Assembly: GCA_034437555.1 (NCBI GenBank)
Contig: DAOTTQ010000037.1
Coordinates: forward strand, 248,001-312,000
Length of the DNA: 64,000 nucleotides
Direction: 5' to 3'
Source of the DNA: JANWYT01 sp034437555
GTDB lineage: Bacteria; Chloroflexota; Anaerolineae; Aggregatilineales; Phototrophicaceae
In this document: positions 42,264-50,875 of the stretch, piece by piece
Layout of the letters: each line of letters begins with the position of its first letter
Position numbering within the stretch: position 1 is the first letter of the stretch
Program-made: the position numbers and the translations under genes
The notes under the pieces: model-generated
Database searches by the model: none
Told to the model about the DNA's origin: nothing
What the model saw: the letters and a program-made list of their open reading frames with translations, nothing else

Positions 42264-42289
42264 AGGGCGACCTAATTAAGCATCGCCCT
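42264..42289 (-). terminator. weak terminator hairpin
   Basis: AGGGCGA / TCGCCCT with a 12-base loop; on the minus strand TTTAACG follows. It lies between the L,D-transpeptidase gene and the tetR promoter. Confidence 0.4.
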
Positions 42290-42331
42290 CTTATCTCTGA
42301 TATTCATTTGTTGTCCGCAAAAGCCTCATTT

Positions 42332-43588
42332 TTAGGCGATAATGCGAACCACCACACCGACATCCGCCCACTCATACAGCCATTGGATGTTTTGAGTATT
42401 TAGCAAAATACAGCCGTAGGTCACGCGCCGTCCTAGACTATTCTCCCATAGGAGTTGCCCGCCCCCCCGTGTAGGGAAGCCATGAAAGCCGTTGGTAAAA
42501 TCCGCATTAGGCACAGGCTGATACACGCCAATGAAGTACGGCATGTATAAGTTCCAATTGCTGGCATAGGCATTTAGCTCACGAAACATCACTTGATAAA
42601 CGCCCGTCCACGTGGGGCTATCACTAATGCCCGTGCTGCTTGCCCATTCATAAAGCAACTGCCCATCTTCATAAACGCGCGTTACTTGCTGGCTGATGCT
42701 AATCTCAATGCGCTTATTGGGGACAACTGGCAGAGTTAAAAATAGGTCTGCGGGCGGAATAAGCACTTGTTGCCCAATTCCAAACGTTGTTTGTCCGCCG
42801 TTCAGGTTTTGAATGTACAAATAAGGCACGCCATAATCCCACGCAATACTCGTTAGGCTTTCGCCCGCTTGTACCGTGTGGACGCGCTCTTGATGCCTTA
42901 CTTGCACCCACGCGCCCGTTAAATCGCCTTTGGTGAGGGCATTTTGAAGCGATAGCACCCCTTCATCAAAGTTAAGTGTGCGCGTTGCATCAAGGTTACT
43001 TTGGGCGCGTTGTGTTAAAAAGTCATGTAGGGGCGCGTCGTCTGCCCAAAACGCATAGCCTAAGGGGCTATCAGGGCTTTGGGCTACGCTGACCCACTTG
43101 CCCCATTCGCTCGGCATCGCTTCCCAATACACAGAATCACCCGTTACGGGGTCAAAGACGCGTACCGAAAGCGGGCTATTCATCAAACGGCTTGCTTCTT
43201 CGTACAAAGGGCTATCCGCGCCAATCATCGGGAATACCACCGTGACGGGGTCGGGAGTGGGCGTGGGGGTAGAAGTGGGCAATGGGTTAAAAATACCTCC
43301 CTCACGGGTGGTTGTCACAACCGCCAAAGCCCCCATCCCTAGCATTAAAACGCCTAAAACGCCCACCAAGCCCATCACCCAGCCCATGTTACTTTTTTGG
43401 GGGCGTGGATGGTGGGGCATCGGCAAGCGATTTGCCACCAATGGCGCGGCTTTTGGGGCGGGCGGCGGTGGCGGAATATACGGAACGGCGTTTTTCTTAG
43501 CCACAGACGGCGGTTGATAAGGAATTGCACGCCGTTGGGGTGCGGGGTCGGGCTTTGCCGATGTATTTGGCACAGTGGGTTCACTCAT
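42332..43588 (-). CDS. anchored LysM and L,D-transpeptidase (YkuD) domain protein
   Basis: A 418-residue envelope protein. The cytosolic start is Pro-rich, with a span at about 68-90 and a Thr/Pro stalk. A LysM domain (about 228-273, VHTVQAGESLTSIAWDYGVPYLYIQNLN) binds peptidoglycan. The YkuD domain follows, with HG in GFHGFPTRGG and the catalytic Cys393 in VTYGCILL. The usual motif is SHGC-I/V-R; here His is Tyr and the conserved Arg is Leu. It should crosslink peptidoglycan stem peptides, but the changed motif leaves activity uncertain. Confidence 0.85.
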   Translation of the reverse strand: MSEPTVPNTSAKPDPAPQRRAIPYQPPSVAKKNAVPYIPPPPPAPKAAPLVANRLPMPHHPRPQKSNMGWVMGLVGVLGVLMLGMGALAVVTTTREGGIFNPLPTSTPTPTPDPVTVVFPMIGADSPLYEEASRLMNSPLSVRVFDPVTGDSVYWEAMPSEWGKWVSVAQSPDSPLGYAFWADDAPLHDFLTQRAQSNLDATRTLNFDEGVLSLQNALTKGDLTGAWVQVRHQERVHTVQAGESLTSIAWDYGVPYLYIQNLNGGQTTFGIGQQVLIPPADLFLTLPVVPNKRIEISISQQVTRVYEDGQLLYEWASSTGISDSPTWTGVYQVMFRELNAYASNWNLYMPYFIGVYQPVPNADFTNGFHGFPTRGGGQLLWENSLGRRVTYGCILLNTQNIQWLYEWADVGVVVRIIA

Positions 43589-43661
43589 GGGGGTTTCGCT
43601 TTGTTGTTTGGATGGTTCTACGATGATAATTGTAATTCATGTTCTGTTGTCGTAGACGCAT

Positions 43662-43685
43662 CGTAGGGCAACAATGTTCCCTACG
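43662..43685 (-). other. hairpin behind the TPR gene
   Basis: CGTAGGG / CCCTACG with inner AAC/GTT pairing lies immediately after the stop of the TPR gene at 43687. No T run follows on the minus strand, so it is more likely an mRNA-end stabiliser than a terminator. Confidence 0.4.
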
Positions 43686-43686
43686 T

Positions 43687-44823
43687 TTAGAAAAGTTGGC
43701 GTAGTTGCTCTGTTTCATGAGACAACAAGCCTAATTGCGTCTCTACCCATGCCAATTGTGAAAAGCGTGGCATATCATCCAGTAAGCCTGCCCACAGGGT
43801 TTTAGCCTCTTCTAGGCGTGATTGCGCCAAAAGCACCAACGCCATCCAGCCTCGCGCCAGCATGTGATTAAGGATACCACTATCGTTGCGCCCTATCACC
43901 AAGCGCAAATCTTCTTCGGCGCGGTCATATTTTTCTAGTCGATAGTAGGCTTGGGCGCGTTTAAGATATGCCAACGTCAATTTAGGGTTTTGCTTAATCA
44001 GTTCGCCAAAATCACGGCGAGCTTCAAGGTTTTTGCCCGCGTGTAAATAGGCGGTGCCACGCGCATAATAGGCTTGGTGCTTGGGGTTAATTTTTAACGC
44101 GCCAGAAAAATCGGCAATGGCGCGGTCTATATTGCCCATCTGTAGCCACACCGCCCCGCGATTGTAGCGTGCATCATAGTGACGCAAGTCTAGACTAACG
44201 GCAATCGTGTAATCCTCAAGGGCGTTGTCTAGCTCATCAAGTTGCACATATGCGCTCCCCCGTGAGCAATACACCTCTGCCGAAGTGTAGCCGATAGCAA
44301 TCGCTTGTGTTAAATCAGCAACGGCATCTAAAAATTGCCCCATTCTGTAGTGCAGCGTTGCCCTACTATGATACAGAGAGCCGTCTTTGGACTTAATGGC
44401 AATCGCTTGGGTGTAATCGGCAATCGCATCTTCTATGCGCCCCAAAGCCACCCACACCGTTGCTCTGCGATAGTAAACAGCTTCATCTTCGGGCTTTAAC
44501 AATAACGTTTGGGCATAGTCGTCTAAGGCTTGGTCGGTGTTGCCTAGTCGGGCGTGGGTATTGGCGCGCATAAAAAGCGCATCGCCATTTTTAGGGGCAA
44601 GCACTAGCGTTTGGTTAATGTCGTTTAGGGCTTCTTCTAGGCGATTCTCTTGGTAATACGCTACCCCACGACTTAACAAGCAATCGCTATCTTGGGGGGC
44701 TTGCGTCAAAATTTCGCTTAAAAGCGTTATGGCTTGGCGATATTTGCCTTCACGCATTGCCGAAGAAGCGCGGGCTTTTTGCTCATCTAGTGGGTTAAAG
44801 TAAGAGTGACCATTCGTGGGCAT
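43687..44823 (-). CDS. tetratricopeptide-repeat protein
   Basis: A 378-residue soluble protein built from about ten canonical 34-residue TPRs. Examples are ALNDINQTLVLAPKNGDALFMRANTHARLGNTD, AIADYTQAIAIKSKDGSLYHSRATLHYRMG and AIADFSGALKINPKHQAYYARGTAYLHAG. There is no signal peptide or catalytic domain. Regular repeats of this sort form a binding superhelix; the partner is unknown. ATG 44823 has AGGTG eight bases before it and is preferred to a GTG at 44832. A strong terminator for the gene upstream lies between the two. Confidence 0.85.
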   Translation of the reverse strand: MPTNGHSYFNPLDEQKARASSAMREGKYRQAITLLSEILTQAPQDSDCLLSRGVAYYQENRLEEALNDINQTLVLAPKNGDALFMRANTHARLGNTDQALDDYAQTLLLKPEDEAVYYRRATVWVALGRIEDAIADYTQAIAIKSKDGSLYHSRATLHYRMGQFLDAVADLTQAIAIGYTSAEVYCSRGSAYVQLDELDNALEDYTIAVSLDLRHYDARYNRGAVWLQMGNIDRAIADFSGALKINPKHQAYYARGTAYLHAGKNLEARRDFGELIKQNPKLTLAYLKRAQAYYRLEKYDRAEEDLRLVIGRNDSGILNHMLARGWMALVLLAQSRLEEAKTLWAGLLDDMPRFSQLAWVETQLGLLSHETEQLRQLF

Positions 44824-44840
44824 AACAAACACCTATCACA

Positions 44841-44871
44841 AAACGCAAACGGGATAGCCAACGCTATCCCG
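44841..44871 (-). terminator. terminator behind the PAP2-like gene
   Basis: CGGGATAGC / GCTATCCCG, nine perfect pairs with a CAAC loop. Read on the minus strand it is followed by TTTGCGTTTTG. Confidence 0.75.
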
Positions 44872-44902
44872 CATATTGTAGCGCAAAACAAGCCCAAACG
44901 CG

Positions 44903-45538
44903 CTATAAAACGGCTTGTAGAACTTGTGGTACCAACAAGAAAAGTGCCAATGGCACAAATAACCCTACCATTGCCCCAGCAAAAATTTGCATGGGTGTGT
45001 GGCGTTTAAGCACCAGCCTTGCCAGCCCTACCAACATAATGAGCGGAATGGTTAAGAGTGCCACTTGCAAGCTAAACACAATGCTAATGGCAACGGTTGC
45101 GCCGGTAATACCCATGGCGTGCATACTAATTTGCCAATACAGTGTAACCAAAGACATGACCAAAAGTTGCACTAGGCTCACCATTGCAAAAAGAGGCAAT
45201 GCTATAGGCGCACCCCATAACTTTAGCAATAAAACACCTAGTGTTGTAGAAACAATGGTAACCAGCATCGGCATGTAGCGTTCATGGCGTTCTTTCATGT
45301 GCATGTCGCCAATTTTGCCCATCCACACCATGTACGCAATAAAAAGCACAGGCACAAGGCACACCATCACGCCATATAATAAAGCCCAAAACAAGGCTTC
45401 TGAAGCACTAGGGCTAAATTGTAGAGCGACGGGAATAATAAGCGCACCCCAAACAGCAGGTGGGCTAAGAACATCAGACACCACACGCGCCCATTTAATT
45501 CGCTTGACTACGGGTGTTTCTAATTGAACTGTTGTCAT
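44903..45538 (-). CDS. PAP2-like integral membrane protein
   Basis: A 211-residue protein with six membrane segments. It keeps a degenerate PAP2 phosphatase pattern: GKIGDMHMKERHERY in place of motif 1, WQISMHAMG for the PSGH motif, and ARLVLKRHTPMQIFAG for motif 3. The last keeps the Arg and nucleophile-like His, but the final Asp is Gln. This altered set is seen in a branch of PAP2-like proteins, so loss of activity should not be assumed. The substrate could be a polyprenyl or lipid phosphate. ATG 45538 is chosen; a TTG stands just before it. Confidence 0.65.
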   Translation of the reverse strand: MTTVQLETPVVKRIKWARVVSDVLSPPAVWGALIIPVALQFSPSASEALFWALLYGVMVCLVPVLFIAYMVWMGKIGDMHMKERHERYMPMLVTIVSTTLGVLLLKLWGAPIALPLFAMVSLVQLLVMSLVTLYWQISMHAMGITGATVAISIVFSLQVALLTIPLIMLVGLARLVLKRHTPMQIFAGAMVGLFVPLALFLLVPQVLQAVL

Positions 45539-45642
45539 CAATCGTTGTTACCCCAATTACCCATTTGTGCTTTATAATAAAGCATGTTTGTCAACATTGT
45601 ATCATGAGAGTTTTAAGAAACGTTAGAGCATTTTGTGTAAGA

Positions 45643-45648
45643 TATAAT
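45643..45648 (+). promoter_or_regulatory. -10 box (TATAAT) before the pentapeptide-ABC operon
   Basis: A perfect TATAAT lies 48 bases before ATG 45696, at the right place for a leader with the GAGGAGA site. No good -35 box is seen. Confidence 0.4.
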
Positions 45649-45695
45649 GATGGGTCAGTTGCTTAAACCAAAAGATGAGGAGACAGGTTATCCCT

Positions 45696-46517
45696 ATGAA
45701 AAAGTTTTGGCAATTCCTTACAAACAAAGCTGATTGGGTGATGTTTGCCGTTGGTGTGGCGTTTGGGCTAATCTTAAATGCCCTCGTTCAATTGATGATT
45801 AATGACGTGAACAACCTCCTAAGTGAACTTGCACCAGAAATCGTAGGGATAGTTTTTACAGTGTTGTTTATTGAACGTTTTGGTAAGGCACGCCAAGAAC
45901 GCCAACACATCGAAGAATTAACGGCACGGATTCACAGTCGTTACAACGCCACTGCCCTACAAGCCCTTGAAGAAATGCGTGCGCTTTACAAAAATCGCCT
46001 GCAATGGGTGGATATGGACACTTACGAACTACGCGATAAGCGTCTTGAAGAAATCAAACAGACGGTTTGGAATCGTAAGGGAATTTTAGTAGGCAAAAAG
46101 TTAAGGGGGTCTCAGTGGCAAGACGCAAATTTCTATCAAACCGATTTGCGCGGTACAGACCTAAGCAACGCTAACCTCCTGCGTGCCGACCTTGTTGAAG
46201 TCAACCTTGACGGTGCAACCGTGAAAGACGAACAGTTGGCAAGCTGTGATATTATGATGGGGGCAATTATGCCCGATGGCACTCGCTATAACGGGCAATT
46301 CAACCTGCCCGGTGACTTCGTAGAAGCCCAAAAGAGAAACCATGACGTTAAAAGCCCCCAAAGCATGGCGGATTGGTACGGCGTAAGCGTTGAAGATTAT
46401 CTGGCGGGGCAAAAGTTTTGGAACGATAACAATCGCCTTTTCAAGTCGCGTTCCAATAAATATGATTCCAAAGACTTTAACAACCAAACATTGCCTGATG
46501 GCAATCGCGGAGATTAA
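45696..46517 (+). CDS. membrane-anchored pentapeptide-repeat protein
   Basis: A 273-residue protein. Two hydrophobic segments (about 15-35 and 48-63, VMFAVGVAFGLILNALVQL and APEIVGIVFTVLFIERFG) are followed by a charged helical region (about 66-120). A short stretch of pentapeptide repeats (about 131-168) is built around A/L-D/N-L motifs (GSQWQDANFYQTDLRGTDLSNANLLRADL by position). A hydrophilic tail of about 90 residues ends it. Its stop lies three bases before the ABC ATPase gene, so the three genes 45696-48229 form an operon and this protein may be part of or regulate the transporter. Confidence 0.75.
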   Translation: MKKFWQFLTNKADWVMFAVGVAFGLILNALVQLMINDVNNLLSELAPEIVGIVFTVLFIERFGKARQERQHIEELTARIHSRYNATALQALEEMRALYKNRLQWVDMDTYELRDKRLEEIKQTVWNRKGILVGKKLRGSQWQDANFYQTDLRGTDLSNANLLRADLVEVNLDGATVKDEQLASCDIMMGAIMPDGTRYNGQFNLPGDFVEAQKRNHDVKSPQSMADWYGVSVEDYLAGQKFWNDNNRLFKSRSNKYDSKDFNNQTLPDGNRGD

Positions 46518-46520
46518 CAC

Positions 46521-47456
46521 ATGATAGAAGTAACCAATCTGGTGAAGCAATATGGCGAAGTAACTGCCGTAAAAGGCATCACGTTTAGTGCGTCCACAGG
46601 AGTCACAGGTTTCTTGGGGCCCAATGGCGCAGGCAAAACTACCACCATGAGAATTTTAACGGCATTTGCCCCTCCCACGTCCGGCACAGCCGTTGTGGCG
46701 GGCTATGATGTTTTTGAGCAAAGCCTAGAAGTAAGAAGGCGCGTGGGCTATTTGCCCGAAAATGTGCCTCTTTATCGGGATATGACCGCCAGCGAATACC
46801 TTAACTACTTAGGCGAAATAAGGGGATATGCCAACCGCAAAGCGCGCGCACAAACCGTATTAGCGCGTGTGGGGCTAAGTAGCCGCGCCAATAGCCGTAT
46901 TCGTACCCTCTCCAAAGGCATGCGTCAGCGTGTAGGCTTGGCAGCCGCCCTGCTTCATGACCCCCAAGTGCTAATTTTGGACGAGCCGACCATTGGGCTA
47001 GACCCCATCCAAGTACTAGAGCTACGTGACCTTGTATCCGAGCTAGGGCGCGAACACACGGTATTGTTTAGCACGCACATTTTAAGCGAAGCCGAACAGG
47101 TCTGCGACAATATTATCATCATCAATAAAGGGCAAATTGTGGCGCAAGGTTCGCCTGCCCAATTGCGTGATGAACTGGCGCGTGGGGGGCGCGTTATGGT
47201 ACGCGCCAACGGTGATACCAACGCCCTACAAGCCAAATTGAACGCGCTCTCTGCGGTAGGGAGCGTTATCTTTGAGGATGGCGTGTTTATTATCACCCCC
47301 CAAAACCTTGATATAGACCCTCGTCCTTCAGTGGCGCGTGCCGTCATAGAAGCCAATGCAGAACTGATTGAATTACGTTCATTAGCCGTCAACCTAGAGG
47401 ACATCTTTATGGAGCTTACTCGCCAAGAATCACCCATCACGGAGGCTATTTCATGA
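46521..47456 (+). CDS. ABC transporter ATP-binding protein (GldA-like)
   Basis: A 311-residue ATPase for an ABC-2 type transporter. Walker A is GPNGAGKTT (about 33-41), the Q-loop lies in GYLPENVPLY, the signature is TLSKGMRQRVGLAAALLHDP and Walker B is VLILDEPTIGLDP. After the 220-residue ABC core comes a C-terminal extension ending RSLAVNLEDIFMELT, common in gliding-type (GldA), drug and polysaccharide exporters. GGAG in the end of the pentapeptide gene is its ribosome site. Its stop overlaps the permease start by four bases (ATGA). Confidence 0.93.
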   Translation: MIEVTNLVKQYGEVTAVKGITFSASTGVTGFLGPNGAGKTTTMRILTAFAPPTSGTAVVAGYDVFEQSLEVRRRVGYLPENVPLYRDMTASEYLNYLGEIRGYANRKARAQTVLARVGLSSRANSRIRTLSKGMRQRVGLAAALLHDPQVLILDEPTIGLDPIQVLELRDLVSELGREHTVLFSTHILSEAEQVCDNIIIINKGQIVAQGSPAQLRDELARGGRVMVRANGDTNALQAKLNALSAVGSVIFEDGVFIITPQNLDIDPRPSVARAVIEANAELIELRSLAVNLEDIFMELTRQESPITEAIS

Positions 47457-48229
47457 GGGCATTGTGGGCGGTTTATAAGCGCGAAGTCGCGTTATTCTTT
47501 AGAAGCAGTGTTGCGTATGCCATCGCCTTTGGGTTATTGTTCTTTATGGGCGTGCTATTTAGTGCCAGCGTATGGCAATTTGTCGTCAACAACACGTCAG
47601 GGTTTGCTCAACAACTCATTACAGCAAATGTGGCTATCGTCAACACGCTTGGCACATTTACGTTTTTGCTATTTATTATTGCGCCCCTTTTGACAATGCG
47701 CCTCATTAGTGAAGAAGCCCGTGAAGGCACGCTAGAGGTACTCATGACGTTGCCCATGGGTGATTGGGCGTTTATCGTGGGCAAGTTTCTGGCGGTATGG
47801 ACGTTCTACACGGCGGTTTTGCTGGTGACATTGCTTTATGTGGTCATCTTGTCCCAAATTGGCGTGCCTGATGGGGGCATCATATTCTCGGCATACTTGG
47901 GGGCGTGGCTGTATGGTGGGGTAACGCTTGCCGTAAGCCTCATTTGGTCGGCTGTTACAGAAGACCAAATTGTGGCAGCGTTTCTGGGGGCTGCTAGCGT
48001 TTTAGTGCTTTATTTAGCAGATGGGCTGGCGTTGTTGGCAGGCGCACAAAACCTTACCGCCAACACCGCCGAGTTCATCCGTGAGCTTAGCTTAACTGCC
48101 CATTACCAAGACACGCTCTTACAAGGCATCATTCGCGCCGAAGATGTGGCATACTTTGTGCTGATGATGATATTTGCACTGTTTGTCACAACCTTGATTG
48201 TCGGCACAAGACGTTGGCGCACTAGCTAA
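47453..48229 (+). CDS. ABC-2 type permease (GldF-like)
   Basis: A 258-residue membrane protein with six spans, starting MRALWAVYKREVALFFRSSVAYAI, the usual cytosolic elbow of ABC-2 permeases. LITANVAIVNTLGTFTFLLFIIAPLLTMRLISEEAREGTLEVLMTLP (by position about 45-92) contains the family motif LISEEKRxGTLELL. It pairs with the ATPase it overlaps. The third gene of Gld-type systems, a GldG-like periplasmic protein, is missing; a terminator follows at once. Confidence 0.9.
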   Translation: MRALWAVYKREVALFFRSSVAYAIAFGLLFFMGVLFSASVWQFVVNNTSGFAQQLITANVAIVNTLGTFTFLLFIIAPLLTMRLISEEAREGTLEVLMTLPMGDWAFIVGKFLAVWTFYTAVLLVTLLYVVILSQIGVPDGGIIFSAYLGAWLYGGVTLAVSLIWSAVTEDQIVAAFLGAASVLVLYLADGLALLAGAQNLTANTAEFIRELSLTAHYQDTLLQGIIRAEDVAYFVLMMIFALFVTTLIVGTRRWRTS

Positions 48230-48276
48230 AACACAAAAGAGCAATGCACACCTGTATTGCCCAACACGATATTTAT

Positions 48277-48312
48277 AAAAAGCCCTTGCCCTAAAAGCGT
48301 GAGGGCTTTTTT
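48277..48312. terminator. bidirectional terminator
   Basis: AAAAAGCCCT / AGGGCTTTTTT, a ten-pair stem with a 15-base loop, between convergent genes. Confidence 0.75.
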
Positions 48313-48318
48313 AATGTA

Positions 48319-49083
48319 TTAGTCAACGGGAATACTTACCCACTCGGAAGAAGGCTCACTAATCCAGTTCATGGCAAAGTAGCGTTCTTGGGCAATCGTG
48401 CGTGTAAGGTCGTATTGGTCATCGGAGAGCATCGCGTATGGCTTGCCAAAAACCGTTATGTCACCCTGTGTCAGTGCCATCACAACCCCATTTTGATAGG
48501 CTTGTTCAGCGTTGTTGCGGATAATATCGGTGAAGGTGGTTTGGGCTGCAGGACGAATGCCCAAGCGTTGCAGTTCCATTACTCGCGCGCGCCAATCCCA
48601 AAATTCGGTGCTATCACGCATCTGCTTTAATTCTGATAGGGGTCTTAATTTGGCGCACCATACAAAGTCAATGGTTGAGGTAAAAATATCGAGGGGGCGT
48701 AGCACTTCGTCTTGCTCAAAGGGAGTATCGTAGTGGGGGATAAGGTTAAAGTGGCGCAAAGACCACAACAGGATCCCTAGCGTTTCTGAACGCCACGAAA
48801 CGTGCATTAGGTTTCTTGCAGACCAGCTCCCCAACGGTTTCTCTAAAAGGCGTTTTTCTGCATCCGTTAGGCGGTCATATAAGCGTTCTTCTTCTAGCCA
48901 GCGCAAAAGCTGACGATTCAGCGTTTCCCGTTTGGAAATTAAGATGGCGCGGTCTTCTTCGCTAATCAAGTAATCGTTTAGCGTTTTAACGCGCATTTCT
49001 AGTTCATGACGTTTTAGCAAAGCCCCGATGCAAAGCGCGCGGTATGCAACACTTCGGTTATCTTGAGGGCTAGTATCGCTCAT
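48319..49083 (-). CDS. DUF4272 domain protein
   Basis: A 254-residue soluble protein with the DUF4272 hallmarks: SVAYRALCIGALLKRHELE near the start, VSWRSETLGILLWSLRHF in the middle, the WDWRARVMELQRLG helix, and TIAQERYFAMNWI at the end. The family's function is unknown. AAGGGA precedes ATG 49083. It converges with the ABC operon and is divergent from the decayed ABC-F gene. Confidence 0.8.
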   Translation of the reverse strand: MSDTSPQDNRSVAYRALCIGALLKRHELEMRVKTLNDYLISEEDRAILISKRETLNRQLLRWLEEERLYDRLTDAEKRLLEKPLGSWSARNLMHVSWRSETLGILLWSLRHFNLIPHYDTPFEQDEVLRPLDIFTSTIDFVWCAKLRPLSELKQMRDSTEFWDWRARVMELQRLGIRPAAQTTFTDIIRNNAEQAYQNGVVMALTQGDITVFGKPYAMLSDDQYDLTRTIAQERYFAMNWISEPSSEWVSIPVD

Positions 49084-49171
49084 AAAAAGTTCCCTTGTGT
49101 GAAAATTTTGCCCCTTAGCAAGCTAATAGTGCCACAAAATACCCTGTTTTTGAAGGGTAAAGTTTGTACTA

Positions 49172-49201
49172 TTGACAACATAAAGGGTCACATGGTAAAT
49201 T
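49172..49201 (+). promoter_or_regulatory. promoter-like sequence with GGGTCACA repeats
   Basis: TTGACA (49172-49177) and TAAATT (49196-49201) lie 18 bases apart ahead of the decayed ABC-F gene. GGGTCACA occurs at 49185 and 49206, with a GGGTTCACA variant at 49215, so a repeated operator-like element spans the -10 region. Confidence 0.45.
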
Positions 49202-49243
49202 TAATGGGTCACAAGGGTTCACAAGACTCTAAAGGAGGCAAAA

Positions 49244-49926
49244 ATGCCTTACGAAATACTCTCTCTCTATCAAATTACAAAACAATATGGCACACGGCTT
49301 ATCCCTGATAACGTTTCGCTCTTGCTTAATCGTGGGGAGCGTTGCGCCCTAGTGGGCGAAAATGGCGCAGGAAAAACCACACTTGCCCGCATTATCCTTA
49401 ACGAAGAACAAGCCGATAGTGGACAAATACGGCTTGCGCAACAGTGTGTGATTGGCTACCTGCCTCAAGAAGTAACGGCTGTCACTCATATGACGGTTTC
49501 GGCATATATTGCCGAAGCGGTGGGCGATTTGCACGCCATCGCGCAACGCATGACCGCGCCTTCATCAACCGCACAGCCACACTCATTGCAGAATTGTCGG
49601 CGTACCAGCCAGCACACGCTGACAATATATAATGGTAATTATGAGGACTATCTATATCAACGTGAGCAAGCCCAACAAGAAATTTATCAGCTTAGTGTGG
49701 GGCAACGGCGCAAACCGGTATTGCCCGCCTGATTGCCAACCAAGCCAACCTATTGATTATGGACGAACCCACCAATCACCTTGACCTTGCCAGCATCGAA
49801 GCCTTAGAAGAAAGCCTGCTTCATTTTGATGGCACAGTCTTAACCGTGTCGCATGATAGGCGGTTTGTTGACCGCGTTGCAACCCAAGTGTGGCATTTGC
49901 AAAACGGCAAGATTATCATAGAATAG
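49244..49926 (+). pseudogene. decayed ABC-F ATPase gene
   Basis: It starts well, with AAAGGAGG before ATG 49244 and a normal first ABC domain up to the Q-loop (Walker A GENGAGKTT, GYLPQE). Then the sequence jumps to linker-type residues TIYNGNYEDYLYQREQAQQE and on to the second-domain signature LSVGQRRK. The first Walker B and the second Walker A are thus missing. Near 49711 one base is lost from an A run: the first frame ends at 49732, while the next frame reads GIARLIANQANLLIMDEPTNHLD to TAG 49924. A normal ABC-F protein has over 500 residues; this would have about 227. An intact ABC-F gene lies 1 kb on. Confidence 0.85.
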
Positions 49927-49946
49927 ATAGAAAGGCAGAATCCTCT

Positions 49947-50858
49947 ATGCAACAACCTCGCGCTTGTGCCAACAACGACGACATAAAGAAGATTCAGGAC
50001 TTAATGCGTGACGGGATGAGGGCATTTCCTCATGGGTATATGCACCCTATGGACTTAGAGTGGTGGTTTTTCTATAACCCCACTGGTGAAACCCTACAAG
50101 ACACCACATTTTTATGGGAAGATGAACAAGGGCATTTGTTGGCGTGGCTAACTTCCCTTATAACCTATGGCGAATATGACCTTTTCATGCACCCCACACA
50201 ACGGGGAACAGCCCTAGAGTGTGAAATTTTGCTGTGGATCGAGGAGCGTATAACGCGCCTTAGCCATTCCCAAGAAAACCCTGATGTTGAAAGCGGGTCT
50301 GTTTTTGAGGATGATGTGTTTCGCAGAAGCACACTAGAAAGTATGGGGTATGTGGGCGAGCCTTATCTTGCTGTTTTCGGGCAAAGCCTAAAGGGGGAAT
50401 TGCCCCCACCAGAATTACCAGAAGGCTATGGGTTTTTGCCACACATGGAAGAACGCTTTGCAGAACAACGCGCCCAAGTTCATGTCAGTGCCTTCATAAA
50501 TTCACGCATGACCCACGATTACTATCTTGAGTTTATGAGAACAGCCCCTCATTATGAGCCACAGCACGATGTTGTAACGCAAAAGGACGGGCAATTAACA
50601 TCTTTTGCCATGACATGGCGCGATGACGTGCTACAATGGGGAGAGTTTGAGCCTGTCGGCACACATCAAGAACACCAACGGCGTGGTTTAGGCAAGGCAA
50701 CCTTACAAGAGGGCTTGCATCGCCTTAAAACAGGGGGCATGAAATACGCCACTGTTTGTTGCCACGCCCCAGAAGCGGGAACAGTAGCCTTCTATGAATC
50801 AGCAGGCTTTGTAAGAAAGAACACCACGTATCGCTATCGAAAACCAATGAAGAAATAA
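49947..50858 (+). CDS. GNAT-family protein, probably two GNAT-like halves
   Basis: A 303-residue protein. The C-terminal half is a clear GNAT domain with HQEHQRRGLGKATLQEGLHRL (acetyl-CoA loop) and AGTVAFYESAGFVRKNTTYRYRK. The N-terminal half (WWFFYNPTGETLQDTTFLWEDEQGHLLAWL ...) has a GNAT-like strand order but no intact acetyl-CoA loop, so it is probably a degenerate copy, as in mycothiol-synthase-like proteins. The substrate is unknown. It lies between the decayed and the intact ABC-F genes and ends 17 bases before the latter. ATG 49947 is chosen over a frame that would start inside the pseudogene. Confidence 0.8.
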   Translation: MQQPRACANNDDIKKIQDLMRDGMRAFPHGYMHPMDLEWWFFYNPTGETLQDTTFLWEDEQGHLLAWLTSLITYGEYDLFMHPTQRGTALECEILLWIEERITRLSHSQENPDVESGSVFEDDVFRRSTLESMGYVGEPYLAVFGQSLKGELPPPELPEGYGFLPHMEERFAEQRAQVHVSAFINSRMTHDYYLEFMRTAPHYEPQHDVVTQKDGQLTSFAMTWRDDVLQWGEFEPVGTHQEHQRRGLGKATLQEGLHRLKTGGMKYATVCCHAPEAGTVAFYESAGFVRKNTTYRYRKPMKK

Positions 50859-50875
50859 GCGGAGCAAACGAACAC

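Noticed and set aside
49244..49926. Programmed frameshift instead of a pseudogene
   Set aside because: The A run is short (three A) with no slippery heptamer or stimulatory stem that I can see, and essential ABC motifs are missing anyway.
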